The position numbers and the translations under genes are program-made. A stretch of DNA of 33,091 bases. Source: CAYZTD01 sp964638155 (GTDB lineage: Archaea; Thermoplasmatota; E2; DHVEG-1). Below the pieces are notes generated by a model. The model saw only the letters and a list, made by a program, of their open reading frames with translations. It searched no databases and was not told the DNA's origin. The stretch spans positions 1 to 33,091 of the forward strand of contig CAZWYI010000024.1 of assembly GCA_964638155.1 (NCBI GenBank), in the 5' to 3' direction. Shown here in pieces: positions 8,609-15,438 of the stretch. The stretch's first letter is position 1; the number at the start of each line of letters is the position of its first letter.

Positions 8609-9012
8609 TGGCAAAAAAAATAGTGAATTCCTCAGGAAAAAGAAAAACAGCCATAGCAAGAGCTACTGTTAAAAAAGGAAAAGGAATAGTTAGAGTTAAC
8701 AATAAACCAGTTGATTTATATGAACCTGAAATTGCCCGTTGGAAAATACTTGAAGCAATAGATATTGCTAGAGATCATCTTGACAAACTAAATGTTGATG
8801 TAATAGTGAAAGGTGGTGGCTTTATGAGTCAGGCTAACGCTGCAAGAACTGCCATTGCAAAAGGAATACTTGATTACACTGGTGACCCAAGTTTAAAAAT
8901 TGCATTTCTTGATCATGATAGAAGCCTTCTAGTATCTGATTCAAGAAGAAAAGAATCTAAAAAACCACTTGGACGTGGTGCAAGAAAGAGAAGGCAGAAA
9001 TCATATAGGTGA
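8608..9012 (+). CDS. rps9: Small subunit ribosomal protein S9
   Basis: The 134-residue protein has SSGKRKTAIARATVKKGKG at the N-terminus, VKGGGFMSQANAARTAIAKG in the centre, and ends in GRGARKRRQKSYR. The S9 tail normally reaches the P-site tRNA and ends in Arg, as here. The sequence around its stop also serves as the GGTGA ribosome binding site for rpoN. Confidence 0.97.
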   Translation: MAKKIVNSSGKRKTAIARATVKKGKGIVRVNNKPVDLYEPEIARWKILEAIDIARDHLDKLNVDVIVKGGGFMSQANAARTAIAKGILDYTGDPSLKIAFLDHDRSLLVSDSRRKESKKPLGRGARKRRQKSYR

Positions 9013-9021
9013 TGATATTTT

Positions 9022-9246
9022 ATGATAATACCTGTAAGATGTTTCACATGTGGAAAAGTAATAGGCGATGTATATAAAGAATATAAAAAAAGACATACTG
9101 AATATAAAAAAGCAGTAGATGCTGGTGAAAAACCAAAAGAATCGCCTAAAGATATACTTGATGATTTAGGTGTCGACAGATACTGTTGTAGACGTATGAT
9201 TCTTACACATGTAGATCTTATCGATGAATCTGCACCATATGAATAA
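9022..9246 (+). CDS. rpoN: DNA-directed RNA polymerase subunit N
   Basis: The 74-residue protein has the zinc ligands of the subunit N/RPB10 family: Cys7 and Cys10 in PVRCFTCGKVIGD and the Cys55-Cys56 pair in DRYCCRRMILTHVD. It is an assembly subunit of archaeal RNA polymerase. GGTGA at 9008-9012, overlapping the S9 stop, is 9 nt ahead of the ATG. It ends the operon; T-rich sequence (9250-9300) follows and could terminate transcription. In some archaea rpoK and rps2 come next, but here the tRNA gene and an accessory locus follow. Confidence 0.97.
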   Translation: MIIPVRCFTCGKVIGDVYKEYKKRHTEYKKAVDAGEKPKESPKDILDDLGVDRYCCRRMILTHVDLIDESAPYE

Positions 9247-9318
9247 AAATCTTTTATTTTTTTTATCAAAATTTTTATCAATTTTAATTTGATACGAGTT
9301 TAAAAAATAAAATTTTTT

Positions 9319-9393
9319 GGGCGCGTGGCCTAGTCTGGATATGGCACTGGCCTTCTAAGCCAGAAATCGCGGGTTCGAATCCCGCCGCGTCCG
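9319..9393 (+). tRNA. tRNA-Arg (anticodon UCU)
   Basis: A full cloverleaf of 75 nt. Acceptor arms are 9319-9325 and 9386-9392 with discriminator G9393. The anticodon stem CTGGC/GCCAG encloses loop CTTCTAA, anticodon TCT at 9354-9356, reading AGA/AGG. The T arm is GCGGG TTCGAAT CCCGC (loop 9374-9380). CCA is not encoded, and no intron is seen. The third acceptor pair is G9321 with T9390, that is G3:U70, which is the alanine identity pair in most tRNAs and is odd in an arginine tRNA. Confidence 0.96.
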
Positions 9394-9413
9394 TACTATA
9401 CCATCTTATTGAT

Positions 9414-10217
9414 TTAAGAACATAATTCATCTAAGTTATTTTTGATGATATCGGCATCAATACCAGATGCTATATTGGCTCTACCAAAAATACTACTATC
9501 TCTGTTCATTCTTTTTTGTAATTTCATAAAATATGATTCTTCTAGAATTTTATGAACTTCCTTTTTTATTTTATGAAAGTTTATATCTGAGTACCAGCTA
9601 AGTGAATAGATGTCACATATATCTTTTACATATTTTTCATCTTTTTGACGGTTTAATGCACTTTTTATTTTTGTGGCTAATAAAACATCTGAAGTAGGCA
9701 ACCATAGAAGTTTATTGAATTCTTTTAATTCTTTTCTCTTACTTTTATCATTGAATACATGAGTAAGAAATATTTCATCTACTGGGTCAAAATTAAATAT
9801 TTTTTTAAATAATGGATGAACATAGTCAACTATTGGGTCAACAAACATTGTAAAAATATCATGAGACGGGATCTTTTCTGCTTCTTTTTTTGTTAATTCT
9901 TTGTCTGTCCCATATTCGATTTCTTTGTAATAACGAAATCCTTGAGGTTTAAATCCATTCTATTCCAAGTTATCAAGCGCTTTTTTAATAGTTGATCTTG
10001 ATAACTCTTTTTCGTTTAACGATGGATTTATATGAAAACCTAGATCTATATCTCGCGACCCAAGGTAATTTAGACCCATGTCTTCCTTAAATTTTTCATT
10101 AACTGTAAGATATACACCCCATCCTCCAAGTATGCATATAGGTTCTTCAAGTATTTTTATTATTTTTTCAAGATAATCAAATGATGTATCTGTTTCGTAT
10201 TTAGCGTATAAGGCCAT
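9414..10217 (-). pseudogene. AbiEii-like nucleotidyltransferase toxin, interrupted by an in-frame TAG
   Basis: Read as one frame of 267 codons with a single TAG at codon 86 (9960-9962). Before it: CILGGWGVYLTVNEKF and YLGSRDIDLGFHI, the GG...DxD core of minimal nucleotidyltransferases (Asp56, Asp58). After it the same frame continues NGFKPQGFRYYKEIEYG to a normal 181-residue C-terminal part with LPTSDVLLATKIKSALNRQ, which fits the AbiEii family helical region. The pair with the upstream winged-helix gene, overlapping by 17 nt, is the layout of an AbiE-type toxin-antitoxin system. The TAG is either a nonsense mutation, a sequencing error, or a read-through (for example pyrrolysine) codon. Without read-through only an 85-residue fragment is made. 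Internal ATG at 9846-9848 could start a C-terminal fragment, but that would lack the active site. Confidence 0.7.
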
Positions 10218-10788
10218 TATATTCCTTCTCCATTAACATATGAGCTGCTTCTACTGCAACACCTTCTTCTCTTAAAAGATCAAGTATCAATTGTGGCAAT
10301 GATACGATTCTTAATCCATCTTTTTTTATGTTTGAGTAGAAGATATGTTCATCTTCAATTAGTAAACGCATATTTCCTTTTCCTACTAGTCCATTTTTTT
10401 TAAGAAGAGTGTTCCATTTTTCTGAATCTTCTTTTTTTATATAAATGTCGACTCTAGATGGAAATAGATATTTTTGTACATGTTTTTCCGCGTAATATGT
10501 TGTTAGCGCAAATTTTAGTTTTGTCTTTTTTAATATTTCTATGGGTTTTTGAATATTATATTCTCTGTATAGAGGGTATTTGTTGATTTCCTTCCAAAAG
10601 TAAAATAATCCTATGATATCTTTTACTTTTGTTTTTTCTACAAGGTTTTTTTGTTCTAATCTTCGTAGATATTTTAATACCCATACATGAGTACAGTCTG
10701 CTTCTTTTGCAATACGATATATTGATAATGTTCCATCTGGTTTACCAAGTAAAACTCTTAGTATTCTTTCTTTTTTTGTCCCTCGCAT
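10201..10788 (-). CDS. Winged-helix protein, AbiEi-like antitoxin
   Basis: A 195-residue protein. Residues about 5-62 form a winged helix: KERILRVLLGKPDGTLSIYR, IAKEADCTHVWVLKYLRRLE, then NLVEKTK as wing. The remainder has a mixed alpha/beta pattern with VDIYIKKEDSEKWNTLLKK, and LPQLILDLLREEGVAVEAA near the end, which resembles the C-terminal part of AbiEi-type antitoxins. It overlaps the nucleotidyltransferase frame by 17 nt, so the two are one operon. A TATA box at 10811-10821 lies about 28 nt ahead of the ATG, giving a leaderless mRNA, and a 37-bp tandem duplication covers this promoter, which suggests autoregulation. The family call rests on context and motifs, not on a search. Confidence 0.6.
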   Translation of the reverse strand: MRGTKKERILRVLLGKPDGTLSIYRIAKEADCTHVWVLKYLRRLEQKNLVEKTKVKDIIGLFYFWKEINKYPLYREYNIQKPIEILKKTKLKFALTTYYAEKHVQKYLFPSRVDIYIKKEDSEKWNTLLKKNGLVGKGNMRLLIEDEHIFYSNIKKDGLRIVSLPQLILDLLREEGVAVEAAHMLMEKEYNGLIR

Positions 10789-10793
10789 AATAT

Positions 10794-10867
10794 ATGTAAC
10801 TAAAAAAACTACTATATAAAGTTTACTTACATGTAACTAAAAATTCTGTTATATAAATACTACTTAC
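10794..10867. repeat. Two 37-bp tandem repeats over the antitoxin promoter
   Basis: Units 10794-10830 and 10831-10867 match at 30 of 37 positions. Both start ATGTAACTAAAAA, hold a TATATAAA-like core and end ACTTAC. On the minus strand the proximal unit carries the TATA box (CTTTATATAGT, 10811-10821) of the winged-helix gene; the distal unit carries a second TATA-like core 37 bp upstream. The inner GTAA and TTAC ends are inversely related, so each unit could be an operator. Confidence 0.7.
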
Positions 10868-10869
10868 AT

Positions 10870-10943
10870 ACCAGGTTTATTGTGTTTTCTACGCTATACT
10901 GGTTTTTTGTCAGTATATTGTAGAATTTACTTCAAAATCTGGT
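10870..10943. repeat. Long imperfect inverted repeat
   Basis: Nested arms face each other: ACCAG (10870-10874) with CTGGT (10939-10943), TCTAC (10888-10892) with GTAGA (10920-10924), and TATACTG (10895-10901) with CAGTATA (10911-10917) around a 9-nt T-rich loop. The two inner arms are separated only by 2-nt mismatches, so a 14-position stem with 12 pairs can form. No gene covers it. It may be a cruciform, a small RNA hairpin or a protein site. Confidence 0.5.
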
Positions 10944-10981
10944 AAATAAATTTTCATACTTTTGTTAAGTTCAATTTATTG

Positions 10982-10999
10982 TTTCACCGAACGGTGAAA
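10982..10999. promoter_or_regulatory. Perfect 18-bp dyad, operator-like
   Basis: TTTCACCG and CGGTGAAA are exact inverse complements around AA. It is clearly GC-richer than its surroundings. Lying about 190 bp upstream of the antitoxin start and far from any other start codon, it has no obvious target gene. Confidence 0.5.
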
Positions 11000-11170
11000 G
11001 TACTTAAAAACAACAAATTAAGGTTTTATTTGATGACTCTTGATAATTTGATAGAAAATAATTAAAGGTGAAATAGGTAAAAATTATAGAATATGGCTAA
11101 ATTTTGATTTTTTTCCATCAAGAGATCTATTATAGATAATAACGGACTCTTCGCATAACAAATCTATTTT

Positions 11171-11286
11171 ATATCATATATGATATAGTCTTTAAAATTT
11201 ATTATATCATATTTGATATGATTTTCTTATCAATTTTATATCACATCTGATATCTCTTCTAATTAAGTATATAACATATTTGATAT
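11171..11286. repeat. Four 16-bp palindromes at 33/34/33-bp spacing
   Basis: Copies begin at 11171 (ATATCATATATGATAT, perfect), 11204 (ATATCATATTTGATAT), 11238 (ATATCACATCTGATAT) and 11271 (ATAACATATTTGATAT). The consensus is ATATCANATNTGATAT. Start-to-start distances of 33, 34 and 33 bp are close to three helical turns, placing the sites on one face of the DNA. The intervening 17-18 bp are not conserved. Such arrays are known for operators bound cooperatively, plasmid iterons and partition sites; the binder here is unknown. Confidence 0.8.
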
Positions 11287-11348
11287 GATGCTTTGTTTTT
11301 CTCCTAATATAATACTAAAAAAAAGTTGTTAACTAAAAAATTAGATTG

Positions 11349-11373
11349 AGGTGGTTGCTAAGATAAACCACCT
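11349..11373 (-). terminator. Terminator hairpin of the DUF11/PKD gene
   Basis: AGGTGGTT (11349-11356) pairs with AACCACCT (11366-11373). Read on the minus strand, the hairpin lies 50 nt after the stop at 11424 and is followed by a T6 run. On the plus strand a T7 run also follows, so it may act both ways. Confidence 0.6.
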
Positions 11374-11423
11374 GTATTTTAACTTTTTTTCACTGTTTTA
11401 GCATCTTAACCAAAGTTAAATGA

Positions 11424-13925
11424 TTAAAATACTAAGATTATTGGGCCAAGTATTAAGGCTCTTCCTGTATCAATAGTTGGATCAATTACCCCTGGTTTTG
11501 TAACAGTAACTTTTACATCTGCAAGTCCAAATCTTAAGCCTATACTATCGCTATTAATGCTTTCTTCTCCACCTACTGATAATGAAGAGATAACTCCTTC
11601 TCCGTTGACATTTATATCTCTGAAATTAAGTATTCTGTCTCTACTGATATTAAACTCATATTCAAGATTGGTAAGTGCTGCATCACCGGTATTTGTAACT
11701 ATTGCTTCTACACTACCGATGTTAAACATCTTCAGGCTTACATTGATACTTGCTTTTTTAATTTCAATTGTTATCGGGTATGGTGTCCAATCGCTTTCTG
11801 CATCATGCTCATCTTTTGCTTTAACTCTTATAGAATATGTCCCTGCTGAGGTATATGTATGAGTTTCAGTTACTTCACCTGAACCAATTGGGCCTGTAAT
11901 CCAGCTAGTTACACCATCTCCCCAGTCAAATTTGTAATAAATTTGGTCTCCTTCGTTGTCATTAAGCATTGCCTTAAAGTTATATGGTACACCTACTATT
12001 CCTTCAGTTGGACCGCTTATATCTGGAATCTGCGGAGGAGAATTTGGATCGGCAATAATTGATGCGCTATCTGAATTTTCAACAACTAGAATTTTAAATG
12101 GTTCATCTATGTATCCATATACATAGGCATAGTTTATACAGCCTCCACACGCTGAAGATCCAGTAACCTCTGCTCTAAATATTATGGTTACTGTTTCACA
12201 GTCTGAAACATCCTTTGTTACATTCCACCAAATAGCTTTTTTATCATCTGAAACTTCTATAACTGTTCCAGATGGAGATTCAATGGTATCAACATATTCA
12301 AGACAGCATGGAAGAGTATCTAAAAATGAAACATTTGTTAGATTATCATTTCCATAATAGGTAAATTCAAGCTTGAATTTTATTGTATCTCCTTGTACAG
12401 TGTGTAATTCTTCTACCCAGTCTGTAGGAGTCAGTAGACTTGCTGTTTTATTAAATTCACCAGGTAAGGCAACACAGGTAATATTTACACAGTCATATGC
12501 ATAAAACACTTCTTCACAGCAACTCCAAAGCCAGGCTTCTACACAATTTTGTGTTTTACAGCATTCACCGTTTTCACAGTATTCAACAACCGATGTATCA
12601 AACTCTATAATTATACTGTCACCGTTTTTAAAACCACCAGCAGAACCAATTGATTGATTGATCCAGCTGAAATATATTTCCCCTGTAGGAACAGTGACAA
12701 AGCTATCACACATCATAAATTCGTCACCCTCTAGATAAATATCAGGATAATAATCTAGATCACTAGGTGTTATCTCTTGACCTGCTATCTCAATATATAA
12801 ATTATCATCATACTCAAGGCACAGATAAGGTAATATATCATGTACAAGCAGACATTTCATTCTTTCAACACCATAGTAAGTTATGTTTATTTTGAATCTA
12901 ACTGGTTCACACCCTTTTACATATGGTATTTCTTCTACCCATTCTCCTGTATCTGGATGTTTCACTTTTTTATCTACAATAAAATGTTTTTCAACAAAAA
13001 TTGTTACGTTATCCTCATCATATAAATCTTGATCACAAGTTACATTAGCAATATTTTTACCTGTCATTTTCATTGCTACATTATTTACTGTAGCGTTAAA
13101 TAAAATAATTATTGATTCACCTGCAGCTAATGTTCCCAAATTCCATATTATAAACCTGTTTGTAGTATCTATTGATGTAGGTGGTATCGAATATTCAAAT
13201 GGGGTTATGAATTCTGGATAAGTATCATTTACAACTACATTTGTCAAGTCAACAGATCCAGGGTTTGATACATTAATCTTAAAATGAAGTATTTCTCCTT
13301 CATATGAATTGATTGTTTTAACATATTTATTTGTGTTTGGATTCCATACTTCTTTAGTTAAGTCAATTTCTGGTTCATAACCAATTGTTATCAACAAAAA
13401 ATCAGTGCTTTCAAGATCTCGTCCATATGTACAACGCTCATCCCAAAGAACAGTTACCATATTATTTTGACCACTAGCACCTGTAGGTCCAACTACCGTT
13501 GCATTATATTTTATAACAATGCTTTCTCCATCTAGTAGTATTTGCGGGCCTAAATCCCAATATAGATATTCATTTGGATCATCTGACCACATAAAACCTG
13601 CATTTGGATCTGCTGAACCAGTTTCATAATCAAGACACTCAGGCAACGAATCATTTACTCTAATATCATATGCCCAGTGAGTATTAGGAAGTCCTGAATT
13701 ATTATGGTAAGTAAGGGTAATTTTAAATTCTAGGATGTCACCAAGTTCTGGTTCTATAGGTCCTTCAGTCCATCCTTCTTCAAAAAATACTTCTTTTAAA
13801 ACAGTCATTTCTCCAGTACTATCTCCGCTTGTTGGACATGGGTCTGATGTTGCAAATGAAAAATTTGTTGCAATCAAACAAAAAATCAAAAAAATACTAG
13901 CTCCAATTATCTTAATCTTTTTCAT
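11424..13925 (-). CDS. Secreted DUF11/PKD repeat surface protein
   Basis: 833 residues from the ATG at 13925, which has a strong GGAGGT (13936-13941) 10 nt ahead; an upstream ATG at 13946 lacks this. Residues 1-26 form a signal peptide (MKKIKIIGASIFLIFCLIA). Then come about four DUF11-like beta-sandwich domains, with recognisable blocks such as VVVNDTYPEFITPF and IIWNLGTLAAGESI; the third and fourth are Cys-rich (CCEEVF, ENGECCKTQNC), so probably disulfide-bonded outside the cell. A PKD domain follows near 630-730 (PPQIPDISGPTEG, FDWGDG, HTYTSAGTYSIRVKAKD). The C-terminal domain resembles CARDB and ends in hydrophobic ALILGPIILVF without a basic tail. It is a structural or adhesive wall protein by family; no enzyme motif is seen. 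It is a paralogue of the protein encoded at 15439-19050. Confidence 0.85.
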   Translation of the reverse strand: MKKIKIIGASIFLIFCLIATNFSFATSDPCPTSGDSTGEMTVLKEVFFEEGWTEGPIEPELGDILEFKITLTYHNNSGLPNTHWAYDIRVNDSLPECLDYETGSADPNAGFMWSDDPNEYLYWDLGPQILLDGESIVIKYNATVVGPTGASGQNNMVTVLWDERCTYGRDLESTDFLLITIGYEPEIDLTKEVWNPNTNKYVKTINSYEGEILHFKINVSNPGSVDLTNVVVNDTYPEFITPFEYSIPPTSIDTTNRFIIWNLGTLAAGESIIILFNATVNNVAMKMTGKNIANVTCDQDLYDEDNVTIFVEKHFIVDKKVKHPDTGEWVEEIPYVKGCEPVRFKINITYYGVERMKCLLVHDILPYLCLEYDDNLYIEIAGQEITPSDLDYYPDIYLEGDEFMMCDSFVTVPTGEIYFSWINQSIGSAGGFKNGDSIIIEFDTSVVEYCENGECCKTQNCVEAWLWSCCEEVFYAYDCVNITCVALPGEFNKTASLLTPTDWVEELHTVQGDTIKFKLEFTYYGNDNLTNVSFLDTLPCCLEYVDTIESPSGTVIEVSDDKKAIWWNVTKDVSDCETVTIIFRAEVTGSSACGGCINYAYVYGYIDEPFKILVVENSDSASIIADPNSPPQIPDISGPTEGIVGVPYNFKAMLNDNEGDQIYYKFDWGDGVTSWITGPIGSGEVTETHTYTSAGTYSIRVKAKDEHDAESDWTPYPITIEIKKASINVSLKMFNIGSVEAIVTNTGDAALTNLEYEFNISRDRILNFRDINVNGEGVISSLSVGGEESINSDSIGLRFGLADVKVTVTKPGVIDPTIDTGRALILGPIILVF

Positions 13926-13990
13926 ATCTTTTTCTACCTCCCTCATATGGGCGTTAAATAAACGCTATACTTTTAATTAGAATAAACTTG

Positions 13991-14004
13991 GGAATATATA
14001 AGTA
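13991..14004 (-). promoter_or_regulatory. TATA box of the DUF11/PKD gene
   Basis: On the minus strand TACTTATATATTCC lies about 70 nt ahead of the ATG at 13925, giving an expected leader of about 45 nt that contains the GGAGGT site. Confidence 0.45.
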
Positions 14005-14123
14005 TTTCTATCTGTAAAATTCTATTTTTCTTAAAAAATATTATAATTGACTTGAAAGTTGAAAATTAATTGCTATTTCTATCTATAAAATTAATCAACT
14101 AATTGTAGACATTTGATCAGAAT

Positions 14124-15149
14124 TTAAAATAATTTGTATAAATTAAAGTTATTAAGTTTCTTCATAAATTGTAAAATGTTTTCAAAATAATTTGGTTTAT
14201 TTAATTCGAAAATTATCTTTGATTTTGGTGTTGCAAGAGTACAAGCAATTATACAAAAATCTTCTTTATTATTTGTATTTATTATTTTTATCTCTCCGGA
14301 ATATCTATTATTAGTAAAATTAGGAGCCTGCAATGTCACTTGTATAGTCAACAACCCATCTTCAGGTTTTAAATTAGTACCACTAAGATTTGAAAATGTC
14401 CATTCTCCCCAACTAGGCCAGGAATATATCTTCCAATCAAGATAGGATAAAGGTGTGCCAATGTTTTCAATCGTAAAGCTGTTAGTTACATCTTCTTTAG
14501 GTGTAACATTGGCCCAGCTTAAATTACCATTACATTGTAAATCTGGTTTGGAATCATAGGAATAAGTTCTAAAAGTGCAATCAAAAAAATATTGCATATT
14601 ATCTAAACATTCCCATTCAACACCATCATTATTTGATTGCCATAGCTTCCCTCTATTGTATGGATCACCATCGTCTGAATTATTTAATCTAGTTTGCCAC
14701 CAAAATGATTGACTCGCAGGACTTCTAACAACTATATAATAGGTCTTATCAACATCAACTTCAATGTCTTCAAAATCAAATTCAACCCAAAAAGTGTTGA
14801 AGGGGATTTCAGAACCTAAAACCGGTATAAAAGTCATATCAAAATCATCCAACTCTTCACGGATAGATACTATCAATGGTTCTTGTATAACTAAAGTCTT
14901 TCTTACCTTGAGCATTACCTTTGTTAAAGGAGTTTTAGAAGGTTTGAACTCTTGTGCTACAAGCAAACCGCTTCTAATAGGATTTTCAGTGTTATGTAAT
15001 TCTTGTTTTTGATCAAGGATTTCATCAACTAGTGCTTGAGTAGTATTGCAATTATTTACATTAAAGAATGCTGGGATTGAAATGGCAATCAAAATATTCA
15101 ATATAATAAAAAGTAAATAAATTCCCCCAATTCTTTTTGTTGAATTCAT
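14124..15149 (-). CDS. Exported beta-sandwich protein of unknown function
   Basis: 341 residues. Positions 8-28 are a hydrophobic signal sequence (GIYLLFIILNILIAISIPAF). Residues about 60-195 form a beta-sandwich with alternating strands, for example AQEFKPSKTPLTKVMLKVRK and TYYIVVRSPASQSFWWQ, and a DPYNRGKLWQSNNDG loop, which reads like a carbohydrate- or cell-surface-binding jelly roll. Residues about 200-305 (PDLQCNGNLSWANVTPKEDV, FTIENIGTPLSYLDWKI) resemble a BACON/immunoglobulin-like domain. The C-terminus has the PKSK...basic-then-aromatic tail found in several neighbours. I do not recognise the family. GGAGG is directly against the ATG, too close to act normally; a TATA-like stretch at 15175-15190 suggests a very short leader instead. 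Confidence 0.8.
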   Translation of the reverse strand: MNSTKRIGGIYLLFIILNILIAISIPAFFNVNNCNTTQALVDEILDQKQELHNTENPIRSGLLVAQEFKPSKTPLTKVMLKVRKTLVIQEPLIVSIREELDDFDMTFIPVLGSEIPFNTFWVEFDFEDIEVDVDKTYYIVVRSPASQSFWWQTRLNNSDDGDPYNRGKLWQSNNDGVEWECLDNMQYFFDCTFRTYSYDSKPDLQCNGNLSWANVTPKEDVTNSFTIENIGTPLSYLDWKIYSWPSWGEWTFSNLSGTNLKPEDGLLTIQVTLQAPNFTNNRYSGEIKIINTNNKEDFCIIACTLATPKSKIIFELNKPNYFENILQFMKKLNNFNLYKLF

Positions 15150-15438
15150 CCTCCAACAACCATATAATAATATTTGGAATATATATTTAAGTTTTTTCTA
15201 ATCAAATCTTAGTTGGATTAGAGTTATATTAATACAATTATATATTATCATATAACATCTAATCTTGAAAGATATATTAATTAAGTTATGAAATATATTT
15301 AGAATAATATATAAGCAATAGAAATCAAGCAATTTATTGTATGTATAACATTTTTATTAAGTGGTACAAAGTTATATTAATTACTATCACATTCCATTTA
15401 TTATTAGCTAAAAGTTTATTTAGTGGGGGAATTTCTAT
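15150..15438. other. Divergent intergenic region, 289 bp
   Basis: It separates the minus-strand gene ending at 15149 from the large plus-strand DUF11 gene. It is very AT-rich and must hold both promoters. I see a TATA-like GGAATATATATTTAAG (15175-15190, minus strand) and GGGGA (15426-15430) as ribosome binding site of the plus-strand gene. I see no small gene or RNA. Confidence 0.5.

Noticed and set aside
9369..9393. tRNA 3' end as an integrase attachment site
   Set aside because: No second copy of the tRNA 3' end and no integrase gene are in the window, so integration here cannot be shown.
11034..11120. Tiny open frames in the 10789-11423 strip
   Set aside because: The longest I could follow from ATG on either strand are under 20 codons and lack ribosome binding sites; the strip is taken as non-coding.
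11171..11286. Evenly spaced repeats that could be a CRISPR array
   Set aside because: The repeated part is a 16-bp AT-rich palindrome with 17-18 bp AT-rich spacers and only four copies; no cas gene is near. A protein-binding array fits better.
14002..14093. Short direct repeats TATTTCTATCTRTAAAATT between two surface protein genes
   Set aside because: Only two AT-rich copies near a promoter; not distinguishable from chance.
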